Counted from the stretch's first letter, positions 1-8,377 are shown. The stretch: DNA of 19,558 nt from Clostridia bacterium (GCA_017938785.1 JAGBAU010000116.1:1-19558); one strand, 5' to 3'. The notes: generated from the sequence alone by a model not told the origin. A program made the numbers and translations.

Positions 1-384
1 TCCGACCCGGCGGCCGTGCAGGATGGCTGCCTGCAGGCGATGCGGCAGCTTGGACACATCGACGTGCTGATCAACAACGCCGCCATCGCCCAGCAGAAGC
101 TGTTCACCGATATCACCGACGCGGACTGGCGGCGGATGATGGGGGTAAATCTGGACGGCGTTTTCTATTGCTGCCGGGCCGTTCTGCCCGGGATGATCCG
201 TCGGAAATTCGGCCGCATTTTGATGGTCAGCAGCATGTGGGGCCAGACGGGTGCCAGCTGCGAGGTCCATTACAGCGCCGCCAAGGCGGGCATCTGCCGG
301 GGTACAATGTTGGCGGCAACGGATATAACGCCGCGTGCGCCCAGCGCCATATGCGGCAGAACCTGGTCATCGTTGCCGGAATAG
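1..384 (+). CDS. Short-chain dehydrogenase/reductase (FabG-like), partial and chimeric at its 3' end
   Basis: The frame is open at base 1, so the 5' end lies outside the window. The visible part is the central Rossmann region of a classical SDR (NAD(P)H-dependent oxidoreductase, FabG-like). It has the NNAA motif after strand 4, VNLDGVFYCCRAVLPGM in helix 5, a catalytic Ser in MVSSMWG (codon at 232) and the YxxxK pair in HYSAAKAG (Tyr codon 271, Lys codon 283). Homology stops about 10-25 bases after the Lys. The frame then continues to a TAG at 382 through sequence that is plainly the antisense of dapA, so residues after about position 297 are not SDR. The roughly 90 C-terminal residues that normally carry substrate specificity are missing. 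The substrate cannot be told. Family assignment is secure; the end as encoded is artefactual or the product of a rearrangement. Confidence 0.8.
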   Translation, partial: SDPAAVQDGCLQAMRQLGHIDVLINNAAIAQQKLFTDITDADWRRMMGVNLDGVFYCCRAVLPGMIRRKFGRILMVSSMWGQTGASCEVHYSAAKAGICRGTMLAATDITPRAPSAICGRTWSSLPE

Positions 385-941
385 ATAGCCACGCCGTCTC
401 CCACCAGCTCAAACAGCCGCATGGTATGGGCGGTATCCGCACAGGCTTCCTTGAAGCCGCAGAGCAGGGGATGCTTTGCAAGCTCCAGCATGACTTCCGG
501 CGGAAGGTTTAATCCCGTGCGCGAGGGCACATTGTAGACGATAATCGGGATGTTCACATTGTCTGCAACGGAGGTATAATGCTCAATGAGCCCTGCGTTG
601 CTGGTCTTGTTGTAATAGGGCGTGACCACCAGCAGAGCGTCCGCGCCCAGCCGCATGGCTTCCACGGATTGCTCGATGGTCTTTCGGGTGGAATTTGAAC
701 CTGTGCCCACATACAGCGGTACCCGACCGGAAACTCTGGAAACTGCGCATTCAATGATGGCGCTGCGCTCAGAGGGCGTAATCGTGGAAGGTTCACCCGT
801 TGTACCCAGAACGATCAGCGCGTCGGTATCGGAATCAATCTGCCAGTCGATCAGCCTTTCCAGGGCGTCATAATCCACGCGCTGTCCCTTGAAGGGAGTT
901 ACCAGCGCCGCACCGCTGCCATAAAACAGATTTCCCTGCAT
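270..941 (-). CDS. dapA: 4-hydroxy-tetrahydrodipicolinate synthase, C-terminally truncated
   Basis: DapA condenses pyruvate with aspartate semialdehyde, the first committed step of the diaminopimelate/lysine pathway, in the cytoplasm. The 223-residue frame shows the TIM-barrel signatures: VTPF near residue 15, GTTGEPSTI at 46-54, PYYNK at 108-112, YNVPSRTG at 136-143 (Tyr136 proton relay, Arg141 carboxylate binding) and GFKEA with the Schiff-base Lys164. The start is ATG at 941, preceded by GGGGAGGG; an upstream in-frame TTG at 956 overlaps that ribosome site and is rejected. Full-length DapA is about 290-295 residues. Here homology ends near residue 217 and the stop codon lies in SDR sequence, so the last barrel strands and the C-terminal helices are absent. 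As encoded it would probably be inactive. No terminator follows and no clear promoter was found. Confidence 0.9.
   Translation of the reverse strand: MQGNLFYGSGAALVTPFKGQRVDYDALERLIDWQIDSDTDALIVLGTTGEPSTITPSERSAIIECAVSRVSGRVPLYVGTGSNSTRKTIEQSVEAMRLGADALLVVTPYYNKTSNAGLIEHYTSVADNVNIPIIVYNVPSRTGLNLPPEVMLELAKHPLLCGFKEACADTAHTMRLFELVGDGVAIYSGNDDQVLPHMALGARGVISVAANIVPRQMPALAAL
275..300. other. Breakpoint joining the SDR and dapA genes
   Basis: To the left, the + strand reads as an SDR up to the YSAAKAG active site. To the right, the - strand reads as DapA up to GVISVAANIVPRQM. The two reading frames overlap over about 25 bases, where either assignment is tolerable (short microhomology). Both genes are convergent and both lose their C-terminal parts here. 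The position is inferred from protein family knowledge and is accurate to about 15 bases. Confidence 0.75.
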
Positions 942-1000
942 ACAATCCCTCCCCAAAATACTTACGGATTAGTCTATTGCGAAGGAGGATGGGGAAGAAC

Positions 1001-1034
1001 AAACAAAAAAGAAGACTGTTTCCGGTCTTCTTTT
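1001..1034 (-). terminator. Intrinsic terminator of the MazG/GuaA-like/GNAT unit
   Basis: On the - strand, just after the GNAT stop, AAAAGAAGAC (1034-1025) pairs with GTCTTCTTTT (1016-1007) around an 8-base loop. It is followed by a T-rich run (TTTTTTGTTT). It closes the leftward three-gene unit and separates it from dapA. Confidence 0.8.
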
Positions 1035-1038
1035 GCTT

Positions 1039-1842
1039 TTATCCGATATCGATTCCGGGGTAGCGCAGAATCAGCTCAGCCTGGCGGAAACCCGCGCTCT
1101 CCATCACGTGCAGCATGCCGGGGATGCGCGCCTGCACTTCGGCTTCGGCACGGGTGAGGCCATCGTCCTCGAAGTCCATGCAGGCGATGTCCAGCAGCGT
1201 GCGGGATACCTTCATGCCGCGCCACTTGCGGGATACATACAGCCAGCCGATGCGTCCGGCGCCGTTTTCCTTCCAGGTGATGCACTCGCCTGCCATGCCG
1301 GTGGGAGCAACGATCAGGATGCGCTCAAAGCCTTCCTTCAGGCGGAAATCCTGCAACCAGTCAAAATCGTATTCCTCGTTGAACAGCTGGTTATAGCGCT
1401 CCAGGAAATACTTCTGTTCGATGGGATCGTCCAGATCATCGCGCACGATTACGCAGCCAATGGGCATCTGAGATTCAATTTCACAGGGCAGTTCGCGCCG
1501 CATGCATACCAGGCCATCATTGTCCTTGAAACCCAGGGTTTGCAGGGATTCCATGCGCTCGGCGTCGTTGGGCTCCACCTGGGTGAAGATGCGGCTGGGT
1601 GCATCGTATTCCATGGCCAGTCCCTTGGCGCGGGCGACGGCAGCTCCGAGGAGCGCATCCGGCGCGGGATCGCCCTGGATGTCCATGTAGATGCGAACCG
1701 GGCGGCTGGGGAAGAGCTCGTCGCTCTCGTGCACATAAATCGTGCAGCTGCCTAGGGCAGCGCCGGTGCGCTCATCAACGGCTTCAAAGGTATCGTCGAT
1801 GTTCACGCCCTCCATGGGTTCGCGTGCGTGTCTCAGAATCAT
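1039..1842 (-). CDS. Two-domain GNAT-family N-acetyltransferase-like protein
   Basis: This 267-residue protein appears to hold two GNAT folds in tandem. The N-terminal half (residues 1-118) has the strand pattern and a late NDAERMESLQTLGF segment typical of GNAT motif B, but no clear acetyl-CoA loop. The C-terminal half has GRIGWLYVSRKWRGMKVS at 196-213, corresponding to motif A. The usual (R/Q)xxGx(G/A) is modified to RGMKVS. It is followed by HVMESAGFRQAE at 245-256, the common end of such domains. ATG at 1842 is chosen because AAGGAAGG lies 7-8 bases upstream; an in-frame GTG at 1869 lacks a site. It is last of a three-gene leftward unit, 36 bases after the GuaA-like gene, and is followed by a terminator. 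The acceptor is unknown; an amine- or nucleotide-derived substrate connected with the upstream genes is only inference. Confidence 0.72.
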   Translation of the reverse strand: MILRHAREPMEGVNIDDTFEAVDERTGAALGSCTIYVHESDELFPSRPVRIYMDIQGDPAPDALLGAAVARAKGLAMEYDAPSRIFTQVEPNDAERMESLQTLGFKDNDGLVCMRRELPCEIESQMPIGCVIVRDDLDDPIEQKYFLERYNQLFNEEYDFDWLQDFRLKEGFERILIVAPTGMAGECITWKENGAGRIGWLYVSRKWRGMKVSRTLLDIACMDFEDDGLTRAEAEVQARIPGMLHVMESAGFRQAELILRYPGIDIG

Positions 1843-1878
1843 GGTGGTACCTTCCTTTGAAAGATTCACTTGCCGGTT

Positions 1879-3345
1879 TTATTCCCATTCCACGTTGGCA
1901 ATGGGCCGGCCGGTAATATCATAAACTACGTGGGTAATGCCGGGGATTTCGGCGGTGATGCGCTGAACAACTGCATCCATCAGATCGTAGGGCAGCTTGT
2001 ATGCGGGCGCTTTGCCGGCATTGGAGGAGCCCAGCGCACGCAGCACGCAAACATAACCATCGCCGCACAGGCCCGGGGTGCGCATCTCGGTAAGAATGGC
2101 AAAATACTGGGCAATCCTGCGGGAGAGGGAAGCTTTTTCAACTTCCTCGCGGAAGATGGCGTCCGCTTCGCGCAGCATGTTCAGGCGGGACAGGGTCACT
2201 TCACCCAGACAGCGCACGGACAGTCCGCTGCTTTCGAAGGACGGACGATTGATCAGCTCCTCCGGTACGCCCAGATAGCGGCCCAGGGCGCGCACATCTT
2301 CCTTGAACAGCAGCTTCAGGGGTTCGATGCGGCGGCAGCCATCGATCATGTTGCTCACCAGACAGGGTGTATTGCGCAGCACATCGGGATAGATGGTGCC
2401 CTCCGCCATGCAGTCGATATCGCCTGCTTTGATGTACTGCTCTGCAAATACGGCAGAAAACTCATCGTGCATGATGCGGCGCTTTTCTGCGGGATCGTGT
2501 ACCCCTGAGAGCGCCTTGAGGAAGCGTTCGGATGCTTCCAACTCAATCATGTTCAGGCCCATCTGGTCGTAGAAGCAGCGGCGCACAAATTCGGGATCGC
2601 CCTTGCGCAGAAGACCGGTGTTGATGAACAGGCAGTTGAGCCGTCCGCCGATGGCCTTATTCAAAAGCGCTGCTGTGACGGCGGAATCCACACCGCCGGA
2701 GACGGGAATCAGCACGCTGGAGGAGCCGACCTCGGCGCGCACTTCTTCGATCAGCTTCGGGGCGAAGTATTCAGCGGTCCAGGTGCGGGGACATGCACAA
2801 ATCTGCTCGGCGAAGTTTTCCAGGATGTGCAGGCCATCCGGATCGTTGCTCTCCACATAGAATTGCAGGCCGTAGATATGCTTTTCAATGTTGGCAAAGC
2901 CGGGCGTCAGGCCGGAGGGGGTGGTAGCGATGCCGCTGTATCCCTCGGGGAACGCATATCCGTCCACGCGGTCAAAGAAGCGGTCGTTCTCATCCAGTCC
3001 CTCAAACAGGGTGCAGGGGGTGAACTGCACAAAATCCTTGTTGGATTCCAGCTGGATGCCGCGATGCTCCGCGCCGATGGCTTCAGCCAGCCTGCGGGCG
3101 GAACCGCCGAAGGCCAGCACAGGTACGCCAAAGGCTTCGGGATCATAGGGCAGTTCCTCGGCGCGCAGCGCCTTGGAATCTCCACCGGCCAGGATCAGTC
3201 CCTTAGGCGCACGGGAAGAAATATGCTCCGCATCGGTATCGCCGGGCAGGATTTCGCAGTAAAACTGCTCGCCGCGCAGGCGGCGTGCCGTATAATAAGC
3301 CTGGTTTCCGCCAAAATCAAGAATCAGAATTAAGTCGGTATTCAT
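1879..3345 (-). CDS. Divergent GMP synthase (GuaA)-like protein lacking glutaminase catalytic residues
   Basis: The architecture is that of GuaA: class I glutamine amidotransferase (residues 5-185), PP-loop ATP pyrophosphatase (205-365) and C-terminal dimerisation domain ending VEWE. At 488 residues it is shorter than the usual 510-525. Intact parts are LDFGG, the PP-loop SGGVDS (216-221), GLLRKGD, ASERFLKALSGVHDP, EGTIYPDV (315-322) and VVYDITGRP. Key residues are changed. The nucleophile elbow GxCYG is AFGGS (78-82, Cys to Gly80). The catalytic His of QFHPE is Tyr163 (QFYVE). The KSHHNVGGLP lid is missing, with about 13 residues deleted between YPDV and EPL. HPFPGPGL has become PSFESSGL (368-375). 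It therefore should not hydrolyse glutamine and probably does not use XMP in the usual way. ATG 3345 follows AGAGGTGG. It lies 17 bases after the MazG-like gene. The real reaction, probably ATP-dependent adenylylation of a carbonyl, is unknown. Confidence 0.8.
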   Translation of the reverse strand: MNTDLILILDFGGNQAYYTARRLRGEQFYCEILPGDTDAEHISSRAPKGLILAGGDSKALRAEELPYDPEAFGVPVLAFGGSARRLAEAIGAEHRGIQLESNKDFVQFTPCTLFEGLDENDRFFDRVDGYAFPEGYSGIATTPSGLTPGFANIEKHIYGLQFYVESNDPDGLHILENFAEQICACPRTWTAEYFAPKLIEEVRAEVGSSSVLIPVSGGVDSAVTAALLNKAIGGRLNCLFINTGLLRKGDPEFVRRCFYDQMGLNMIELEASERFLKALSGVHDPAEKRRIMHDEFSAVFAEQYIKAGDIDCMAEGTIYPDVLRNTPCLVSNMIDGCRRIEPLKLLFKEDVRALGRYLGVPEELINRPSFESSGLSVRCLGEVTLSRLNMLREADAIFREEVEKASLSRRIAQYFAILTEMRTPGLCGDGYVCVLRALGSSNAGKAPAYKLPYDLMDAVVQRITAEIPGITHVVYDITGRPIANVEWE

Positions 3346-3362
3346 GAGCCACCTCTTGTGGG

Positions 3363-3722
3363 TTATCTTTTCGGATCGTAGGCCTTGGGAGGCCTGTGAT
3401 CCACGATGTCAATCTTGCGCAGAATCTGCTGGGTGATGTCGATACCGAGGGTGCGGGCAAGCTGCAAACCGTACATCATCACATCTGCGAATTCCTCTGC
3501 GATCAGGGCGCAGCGATCAGGATCTTCGCCGTTTTGCAGGCGCTGAACATCCTCGGGGTTCAGCCACTGAAAGTGCTCCAGCAGTTCGCTCATTTCAACG
3601 GTCATGGCCATGGCCACGTGCTGCGGGTTCTGAACGCCCTCAACGCCCCAACCCTTGCGCAGGCACAGCTGGTGTACATGCTCCTTCAGCTCCGCGAGAT
3701 TTGTATTGTTATCGCTGTACAT
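3363..3722 (-). CDS. MazG-like nucleotide pyrophosphohydrolase
   Basis: A 119-residue all-alpha protein of the MazG/RS21-C6 superfamily, which hydrolyses (d)NTPs to NMP and pyrophosphate with Mg ions. The metal-binding signature is present: ExxE in VEMSELLEHF (Glu43, Glu46) and ExxD in EEFADVMMY (Glu77, Asp80). NPQHVAMAM precedes it and a basic HRPPKAYDPKR tail closes it. Two ATGs compete. The one at 3740 lies inside the ribosome site (ATGGAGGA) and would start about three bases after the predicted transcription start. The one at 3722, 11 bases after GGAGG, is preferred. It is first in the leftward unit with the GuaA-like and GNAT genes. It may clean up a modified or damaged nucleotide, or supply an NMP; the substrate cannot be read from sequence. 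Confidence 0.85.
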   Translation of the reverse strand: MYSDNNTNLAELKEHVHQLCLRKGWGVEGVQNPQHVAMAMTVEMSELLEHFQWLNPEDVQRLQNGEDPDRCALIAEEFADVMMYGLQLARTLGIDITQQILRKIDIVDHRPPKAYDPKR

Positions 3723-3749
3723 GAAAGCCCATTCCTCCATTTAATACTT

Positions 3750-3778
3750 AGTATAGCATATATTCCCGTTTTATGCAA
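3750..3778 (-). promoter_or_regulatory. Promoter of the MazG/GuaA-like/GNAT unit
   Basis: On the - strand, TTGCAT (3778-3773), a 17-base spacer and TATACT (3755-3750), the latter preceded by TGC, make a strong sigma-A promoter with extended -10. Transcription should begin near 3743, which supports the MazG-like start at 3722. Confidence 0.85.
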
Positions 3779-3849
3779 ACTTATGGTGGAATGAGGCAAA
3801 ATATGGACTCCGAAAAGCTGCGCTTCAAACGGATTTAACGTTTTTCATT

Positions 3850-3855
3850 TATAAT
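3850..3855 (+). promoter_or_regulatory. Probable -10 box of the parE-parC operon
   Basis: A perfect TATAAT lies 30 bases before the parE start. No good -35 is seen at the right distance; TTCAAA at 3824-3829 would need a 20-base spacer. A start of transcription near 3862 leaves no room for a ribosome site before the ATG at 3868, so translation from 3886 is favoured. About 70 bases separate it from the divergent -35 at 3773-3778. Confidence 0.6.
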
Positions 3856-3885
3856 AAGGATAATTGTATGCTAATGGAGGAAAAA

Positions 3886-5850
3886 ATGGCTAAAACTTAT
3901 TCCGCCACTGATATAACCGTTCTTGAGGGTCTGGATGCGGTGCGCATGCGTCCCGGCATGTACATTGGCTCTACGGGTTCCCGGGGACTTCATCATTTGA
4001 TCTGGGAAATCGTCGATAACGCCATCGACGAGGCCTCCAACGGCTTCGCTTCGGAGATCACCGTCACCCTGAAGAAGGATGGCTCCTGCGAAGTAACCGA
4101 CAACGGCCGTGGTATTCCTGTGGACATCCATCCTCAACTGGGCGTTTCTGCGGTTGAGGTCGTCTATACCCAGCTGCACGCCGGTGGTAAGTTCTCCGAT
4201 AAGAACTACGCCTATTCCGGCGGCCTGCACGGCGTTGGCGCTTCCGTTGTGAACGCGCTGTCCGAGTGGGTGGTTGTGGACGTCTACCGCGATTACAGCC
4301 ACTACCAGCAGAAGTTTGAATCTGTTGAAGACCGCAAGACGGGCAAGATCATCTCCGGCCGCCCGGTGGCTCCACTGGAGAAGATCGGCAATACCCGCCG
4401 CCGCGGTACCCAGGTGGCCTTCAAGCCGGATCCCCGCGTGTTTGAAACCGTGGATTTCAATTCCGATACCGTGCGCCGCAGGGTGCGTGAGCTTGCCTAC
4501 CTCAACAAGGGCGTGCGATTCGTGTTCACCGATGAGCGCGTGAAGGATGCTGCGGCCCGCGTTCATGAATACTGCTATGAGGGCGGCCTTGCGGATTTCC
4601 TCGGTTACCTGAACACGGATAAGAATACTATCACAGATCCCATCCTCTTTGAGAAGGTGATGGACGGTACCCTGGTGCGCATAGCCATTCAGTACACCGA
4701 TTCCTATTCGGATAACATCTATTCCTTTGTCAACAATGTTCCCACCGCTGAGGGCGGCACCCACGAAACGGGCTTCAAGATGGCCATGACCCGCGCCTTC
4801 AACGATTACGCCCGCCGCATGAACATCCTGAAGGAGAAGGACAACAACCTGTCCGGTGATGACTTCCGCGAGGGTATGACTGCCATCGTGTACGCTGGTG
4901 TAAAGAATCCCCAGTTCGAGGGCCAGACCAAGGGCAAGCTGGGCAACACTGAGGTTCGCCCCGTGTTTGAAAGCGTCTGCTACGAGCAGCTGTCCATCTA
5001 CCTGGACGACCTGAAGAACCAGGAATTCGCGGCCAAGATCATCGAAAAGGCAGCCAAGGCAGCCAAGGTGCGCGAAGCCATGCGCAAAGCCAAGGAGATG
5101 GCCCGCCAGAAGAACCAGCTGGACGCTGCTCCGCTGGTTGGCAAGCTCTCCAGCTGCACCGGCAGAAACGCCAAGATGAACGAGCTGTTCATTGTAGAGG
5201 GTGACTCCGCAGGCGGCCGCGCCAAGCAGGGCCGCGACCGCCGCTTCCAGGCCATCCTGCCCCTGCGCGGCAAGCCCTTGAACGTTGAAAAGAAGCGCCT
5301 CGATCAGGTGCTGCTCAATGAGGAATTCAGAAGCGTGATCACTGCGCTGGGCACCGGCATCGGCGAGGACTTTGATATTTCTCATCTGAAGTACGACAAG
5401 GTTATCATCCTCTCGGATGCGGACCAGGACGGCGCCCATATCCGCGCCATCCTGCTCACCTTCTTCTTCCGCTACATGAAGGAGCTGATCACCGACGGCC
5501 ATGTCTACATCGGCATGCCGCCGCTGTACCGCGTGGCGAAGGGCGGGGAAGTGACCTACTGCTACGACGATAAGGCCCTCAACGAAACCATCAACAAGGT
5601 GGGCAAGAACTACACCCTGCAGCGGTACAAGGGCCTGGGTGAAATGAATCCCGAGCAGCTCTGGGAGACGACCATGAATCCCGAAGGGCGCAAGCTCGTG
5701 CAGGTTACCATTGAGGACGTTGCCGAGGTCGAGCGCCGTGTAACCGTGCTGATGGGCGATAAGGTGGAACCCCGCCGCGCCTACATCAGCGAATATGCAG
5801 ATTTCAACAAGGTGGATAACTTCCAGCCCGTTTCGGGCACGGAGGCATAA
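3886..5850 (+). CDS. parE: DNA topoisomerase IV subunit B (type IIA ATPase subunit)
   Basis: This 654-residue subunit binds ATP and, with ParC, decatenates or relaxes DNA. It has the GHKL ATPase: Glu41 and Asn45 in WEIVDNAIDEA, DNGRGIP at 72-78 and GGLHGVGAS at 112-120. A transducer domain follows, with NNVPTAEGGTHETGF. The TOPRIM metal site is EGDSAGG at 438-444 and DADQDG at 511-516, and KGLGEMN lies near the end. The DRRFQAILPLRGK stretch and pairing with a ParC-like gene favour ParE over GyrB, although a second gyrase pair cannot be excluded by sequence reading alone. ATG 3886 is chosen because GGAGG lies 5 bases upstream; ATGs at 3868 and 3874 are in frame, the latter overlapping that site. 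parC follows 12 bases later. Confidence 0.88.
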   Translation: MAKTYSATDITVLEGLDAVRMRPGMYIGSTGSRGLHHLIWEIVDNAIDEASNGFASEITVTLKKDGSCEVTDNGRGIPVDIHPQLGVSAVEVVYTQLHAGGKFSDKNYAYSGGLHGVGASVVNALSEWVVVDVYRDYSHYQQKFESVEDRKTGKIISGRPVAPLEKIGNTRRRGTQVAFKPDPRVFETVDFNSDTVRRRVRELAYLNKGVRFVFTDERVKDAAARVHEYCYEGGLADFLGYLNTDKNTITDPILFEKVMDGTLVRIAIQYTDSYSDNIYSFVNNVPTAEGGTHETGFKMAMTRAFNDYARRMNILKEKDNNLSGDDFREGMTAIVYAGVKNPQFEGQTKGKLGNTEVRPVFESVCYEQLSIYLDDLKNQEFAAKIIEKAAKAAKVREAMRKAKEMARQKNQLDAAPLVGKLSSCTGRNAKMNELFIVEGDSAGGRAKQGRDRRFQAILPLRGKPLNVEKKRLDQVLLNEEFRSVITALGTGIGEDFDISHLKYDKVIILSDADQDGAHIRAILLTFFFRYMKELITDGHVYIGMPPLYRVAKGGEVTYCYDDKALNETINKVGKNYTLQRYKGLGEMNPEQLWETTMNPEGRKLVQVTIEDVAEVERRVTVLMGDKVEPRRAYISEYADFNKVDNFQPVSGTEA

Positions 5851-5862
5851 AGGAGAAACAGC

Positions 5863-8295
5863 ATGCCCCCCAGAAAGAAGGATAAAGAGAACAACACAGT
5901 GGTTCGGATGGAGGAGATCATCCAGAAGACCATGGAAGACGTGATGCACGATTCCATGATTCCCTATTCGGAGCACGTCATACTGGAGCGCGCCCTGCCC
6001 CGCGTGGAGGACGGCCTGAAGCCTGTTCAGAGGCGCATCCTGTTCACCATGCATGAACTGGGCAATACCCACGATAAGCCCCACAGAAAGTGTGCGCGTA
6101 TCGTCGGCGACTGCCTGGGTAAATACCATCCCCACGGCGATTCCTCCGTATACGATGCGCTGACCCGCATGGCCCAGCCCTTCGTGATGCGCGCCATGTT
6201 GGTGGACGGTCATGGCAACTTCGGCTCCATCGACGGCGACAGCCCGGCCGCAATGCGTTACACCGAGGCTCGCATGACGGAACTGGCCATGGTCATGCTC
6301 CGGGACATCGACAAGGACACCGTGGATTTCCACCTGAACTTCGATGATACCCAGAAGGAGCCCGACCTGCTGCCCGGCCGCTACCCGAACCTGCTGGTCA
6401 ACGGCGCAAGCGGCATTGCAGTTGGCCTTGCCACCAACATCCCGCCCCACAACCTGGGCGAGGTGATTGACGGCTGCGTGGCGCTCATCGATAATCCCAA
6501 GCTCACCACCCAGGAACTGATGCAGTATATTCCTGCGCCGGATTTCCCCACGGGCGGCATCCTGGCCGGGGACGGTGAACTGATTCAGGCCTATGAAACC
6601 GGCCGCGGAAAGCTCCAGGTGCGCGCCAAGGTGCACATCGAGGACGGTAGTGCGGGCAGAAAGCTCATCGTCATGGACGAAATGCCCTACCAGGTCAACA
6701 AGGCAGCGCTTCTTGAAAAGATTCTGCGCCTGAGCGAGGAAAAGAAGAATCTGCTCTCCGGCATCTATGATATCCGCGATGAATCCGACCGCATGGGCAT
6801 GCGTGCCGTGGTCGAGGTCAAGCGCGATGTGGATCCCGAGAAGCTGCTGAAGGTTCTCTATAAGTATTCCGATATGCAGGTCACCTTCGGTGTGAACATG
6901 GTGGCCATCGCCGGCGGCAAGCCAGTGCAGATGGGTATCCGCAAGATGCTGGAATACTATATCGGCCACCAGAAGAACGTGGTGACCCGCCGCACCAAAT
7001 ACGAGCTTGCACAGGCCGAGGCGCGCGCCCACATCCTGGAAGGCTTGATCATTGCAGTGGATAACCTGGACGAGGTCATTCGCCTGATCCGCTCCAGCAA
7101 GACGCCCAAGGAGGCCAAGGATAAGCTGATCGATCGCTTTGCCCTGACTGCCATCCAGGCCCAGGCCATCCTGGACATGCGGCTGCAGCGGCTGACCAAC
7201 CTGGAGGTCGTTTCCCTCAAGGAGGAATATGCACAGCTGGTCAAGCGCATCGCAAGCCTGAAGGCCATCCTGAACAGCGAGAAGAAGCTACTGGGCGTTA
7301 TCAAGAAGGAACTGGGCGAGATTCGCGAAAAGTTTGCCGATGCGCGCCGCACGCAGATTGTGCCCAGCTTCGAGACCATCGTCATCGAAGAGGAAACCGC
7401 TGCTCCTGACGAGGCAAAGGTCCTTCTGACCCGCAACGGCTTCATCAAGCGTATGCTGCCCAAGACCTACGAAAAAGCTGCGGCCAATGCAGAGTTCAGC
7501 GATCCGCCAGTGCGTGTGATCGACTGCATGACCAATGAAAAGCTGCTGTTCTTTACGAATCTGGGCAACTGCTATCCGGTTCTCGTGGAACAGATTCCCG
7601 AAGCACGAGCCAAGGAGCGCGGCCTTCCGCCCGGAGGCCTGCTCGCTGGCCTTGAGAAGGATGAACAGCTCATCGGCGTCCTCCATGCGGGTAAGTGGGA
7701 AGGGGAGGTGCTGCTGGCCACCGAGCGCGGCATGATCAAGCGCACAACCCTGGCCGATTTGAATGTCCGCAAGGGACGCTACGCCTGCATCGGCCTCAAG
7801 GGCGAGGATAAGCTGCTGGCGGCCCTGAATCCCGCAGATGGTGAAAGCGTGCTTCTTGTAACCGAAGGCGCCATGGCCATTCACTTTGCGGTGGAGGATG
7901 TATCCGTCATCGGCAGAACTGCCGCGGGCGTAAAGTCCATGACGCTTGCACCGGATGATAGGATATGCTTTGCCTGCGTGCACAACAGCGAGGGTGAAAT
8001 CGTGCTCAGCTCCGACCTTGGCTATATGAAGCGCTGCCTGCTGATCGATTTTGAGCGACAGGCACGCGGCGGCAAGGGCGTGAAGTGCATGAACCTGCTG
8101 AAGAACGGCACCAACGGCAAGAAGATTGCCGGTGCACTGCTGGTCACTGATCCCTATGAATTCCATATCATTCAGAAGAGCGGCACGACCATGGCTTACA
8201 ATACCGAGGACATCGCCATCGAAACCAAAGCCAGCAAGGGCCAGCCCTATGCGGTTGTTGTGATGGGCGATGTGGTTACCGGACTATCCAGATAG
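5863..8295 (+). CDS. parC: DNA topoisomerase IV subunit A (breakage-reunion subunit)
   Basis: The 810-residue catalytic subunit cleaves and rejoins DNA through Tyr133 ([10 protein letters not shown]). The quinolone region [15 protein letters not shown] keeps Ser94 and Asp98, equivalent to E. coli GyrA Ser83 and Asp87, so no classic resistance substitution is visible. After the winged-helix/tower and a coiled-coil segment with LQRLTNLEV come beta-pinwheel repeats. A degenerate GyrA-box-like motif, QARGGKG at 733-739, replaces the canonical QRRGGRG; the loss of the second basic residue would suit a decatenase with weaker wrapping. The start follows AAAGGAG, 12 bases after parE, so the two are surely co-transcribed. 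Calling it GyrA of a second gyrase is the alternative. Confidence 0.86.
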   Translation: MPPRKKDKENNTVVRMEEIIQKTMEDVMHDSMIPYSEHVILERALPRVEDGLKPVQRRILFTMHELGNTHDKPHRKCARIVGDCLGKYHPHGDSSVYDALTRMAQPFVMRAMLVDGHGNFGSIDGDSPAAMRYTEARMTELAMVMLRDIDKDTVDFHLNFDDTQKEPDLLPGRYPNLLVNGASGIAVGLATNIPPHNLGEVIDGCVALIDNPKLTTQELMQYIPAPDFPTGGILAGDGELIQAYETGRGKLQVRAKVHIEDGSAGRKLIVMDEMPYQVNKAALLEKILRLSEEKKNLLSGIYDIRDESDRMGMRAVVEVKRDVDPEKLLKVLYKYSDMQVTFGVNMVAIAGGKPVQMGIRKMLEYYIGHQKNVVTRRTKYELAQAEARAHILEGLIIAVDNLDEVIRLIRSSKTPKEAKDKLIDRFALTAIQAQAILDMRLQRLTNLEVVSLKEEYAQLVKRIASLKAILNSEKKLLGVIKKELGEIREKFADARRTQIVPSFETIVIEEETAAPDEAKVLLTRNGFIKRMLPKTYEKAAANAEFSDPPVRVIDCMTNEKLLFFTNLGNCYPVLVEQIPEARAKERGLPPGGLLAGLEKDEQLIGVLHAGKWEGEVLLATERGMIKRTTLADLNVRKGRYACIGLKGEDKLLAALNPADGESVLLVTEGAMAIHFAVEDVSVIGRTAAGVKSMTLAPDDRICFACVHNSEGEIVLSSDLGYMKRCLLIDFERQARGGKGVKCMNLLKNGTNGKKIAGALLVTDPYEFHIIQKSGTTMAYNTEDIAIETKASKGQPYAVVVMGDVVTGLSR

Positions 8296-8302
8296 TGTTT
8301 CA

Positions 8303-8342
8303 ATGCGTGGGCAAATAATGCCCACGCATCTTTATGCCTTTG
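8303..8342 (+). terminator. Intrinsic terminator of parE-parC
   Basis: ATGCGTGGGCA (8303-8313) pairs with TGCCCACGCAT (8319-8329) around a 5-base loop, 8 bases after the parC stop, and is followed by a T-rich CTTTATGCCTTT. The stem is strong and the T tract imperfect. Confidence 0.8.
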
Positions 8343-8377
8343 TATCACAAAGGTCAACAGAATATCACTTTTAATGA

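Noticed and set aside
3871..7032. Leftward open frame of 1053 codons opposite parE and parC
   Set aside because: It is antisense to two certain genes in a GC-rich codon context that suppresses stops. The translation is low-complexity His/Val/Leu-rich with no domain and no ribosome site.
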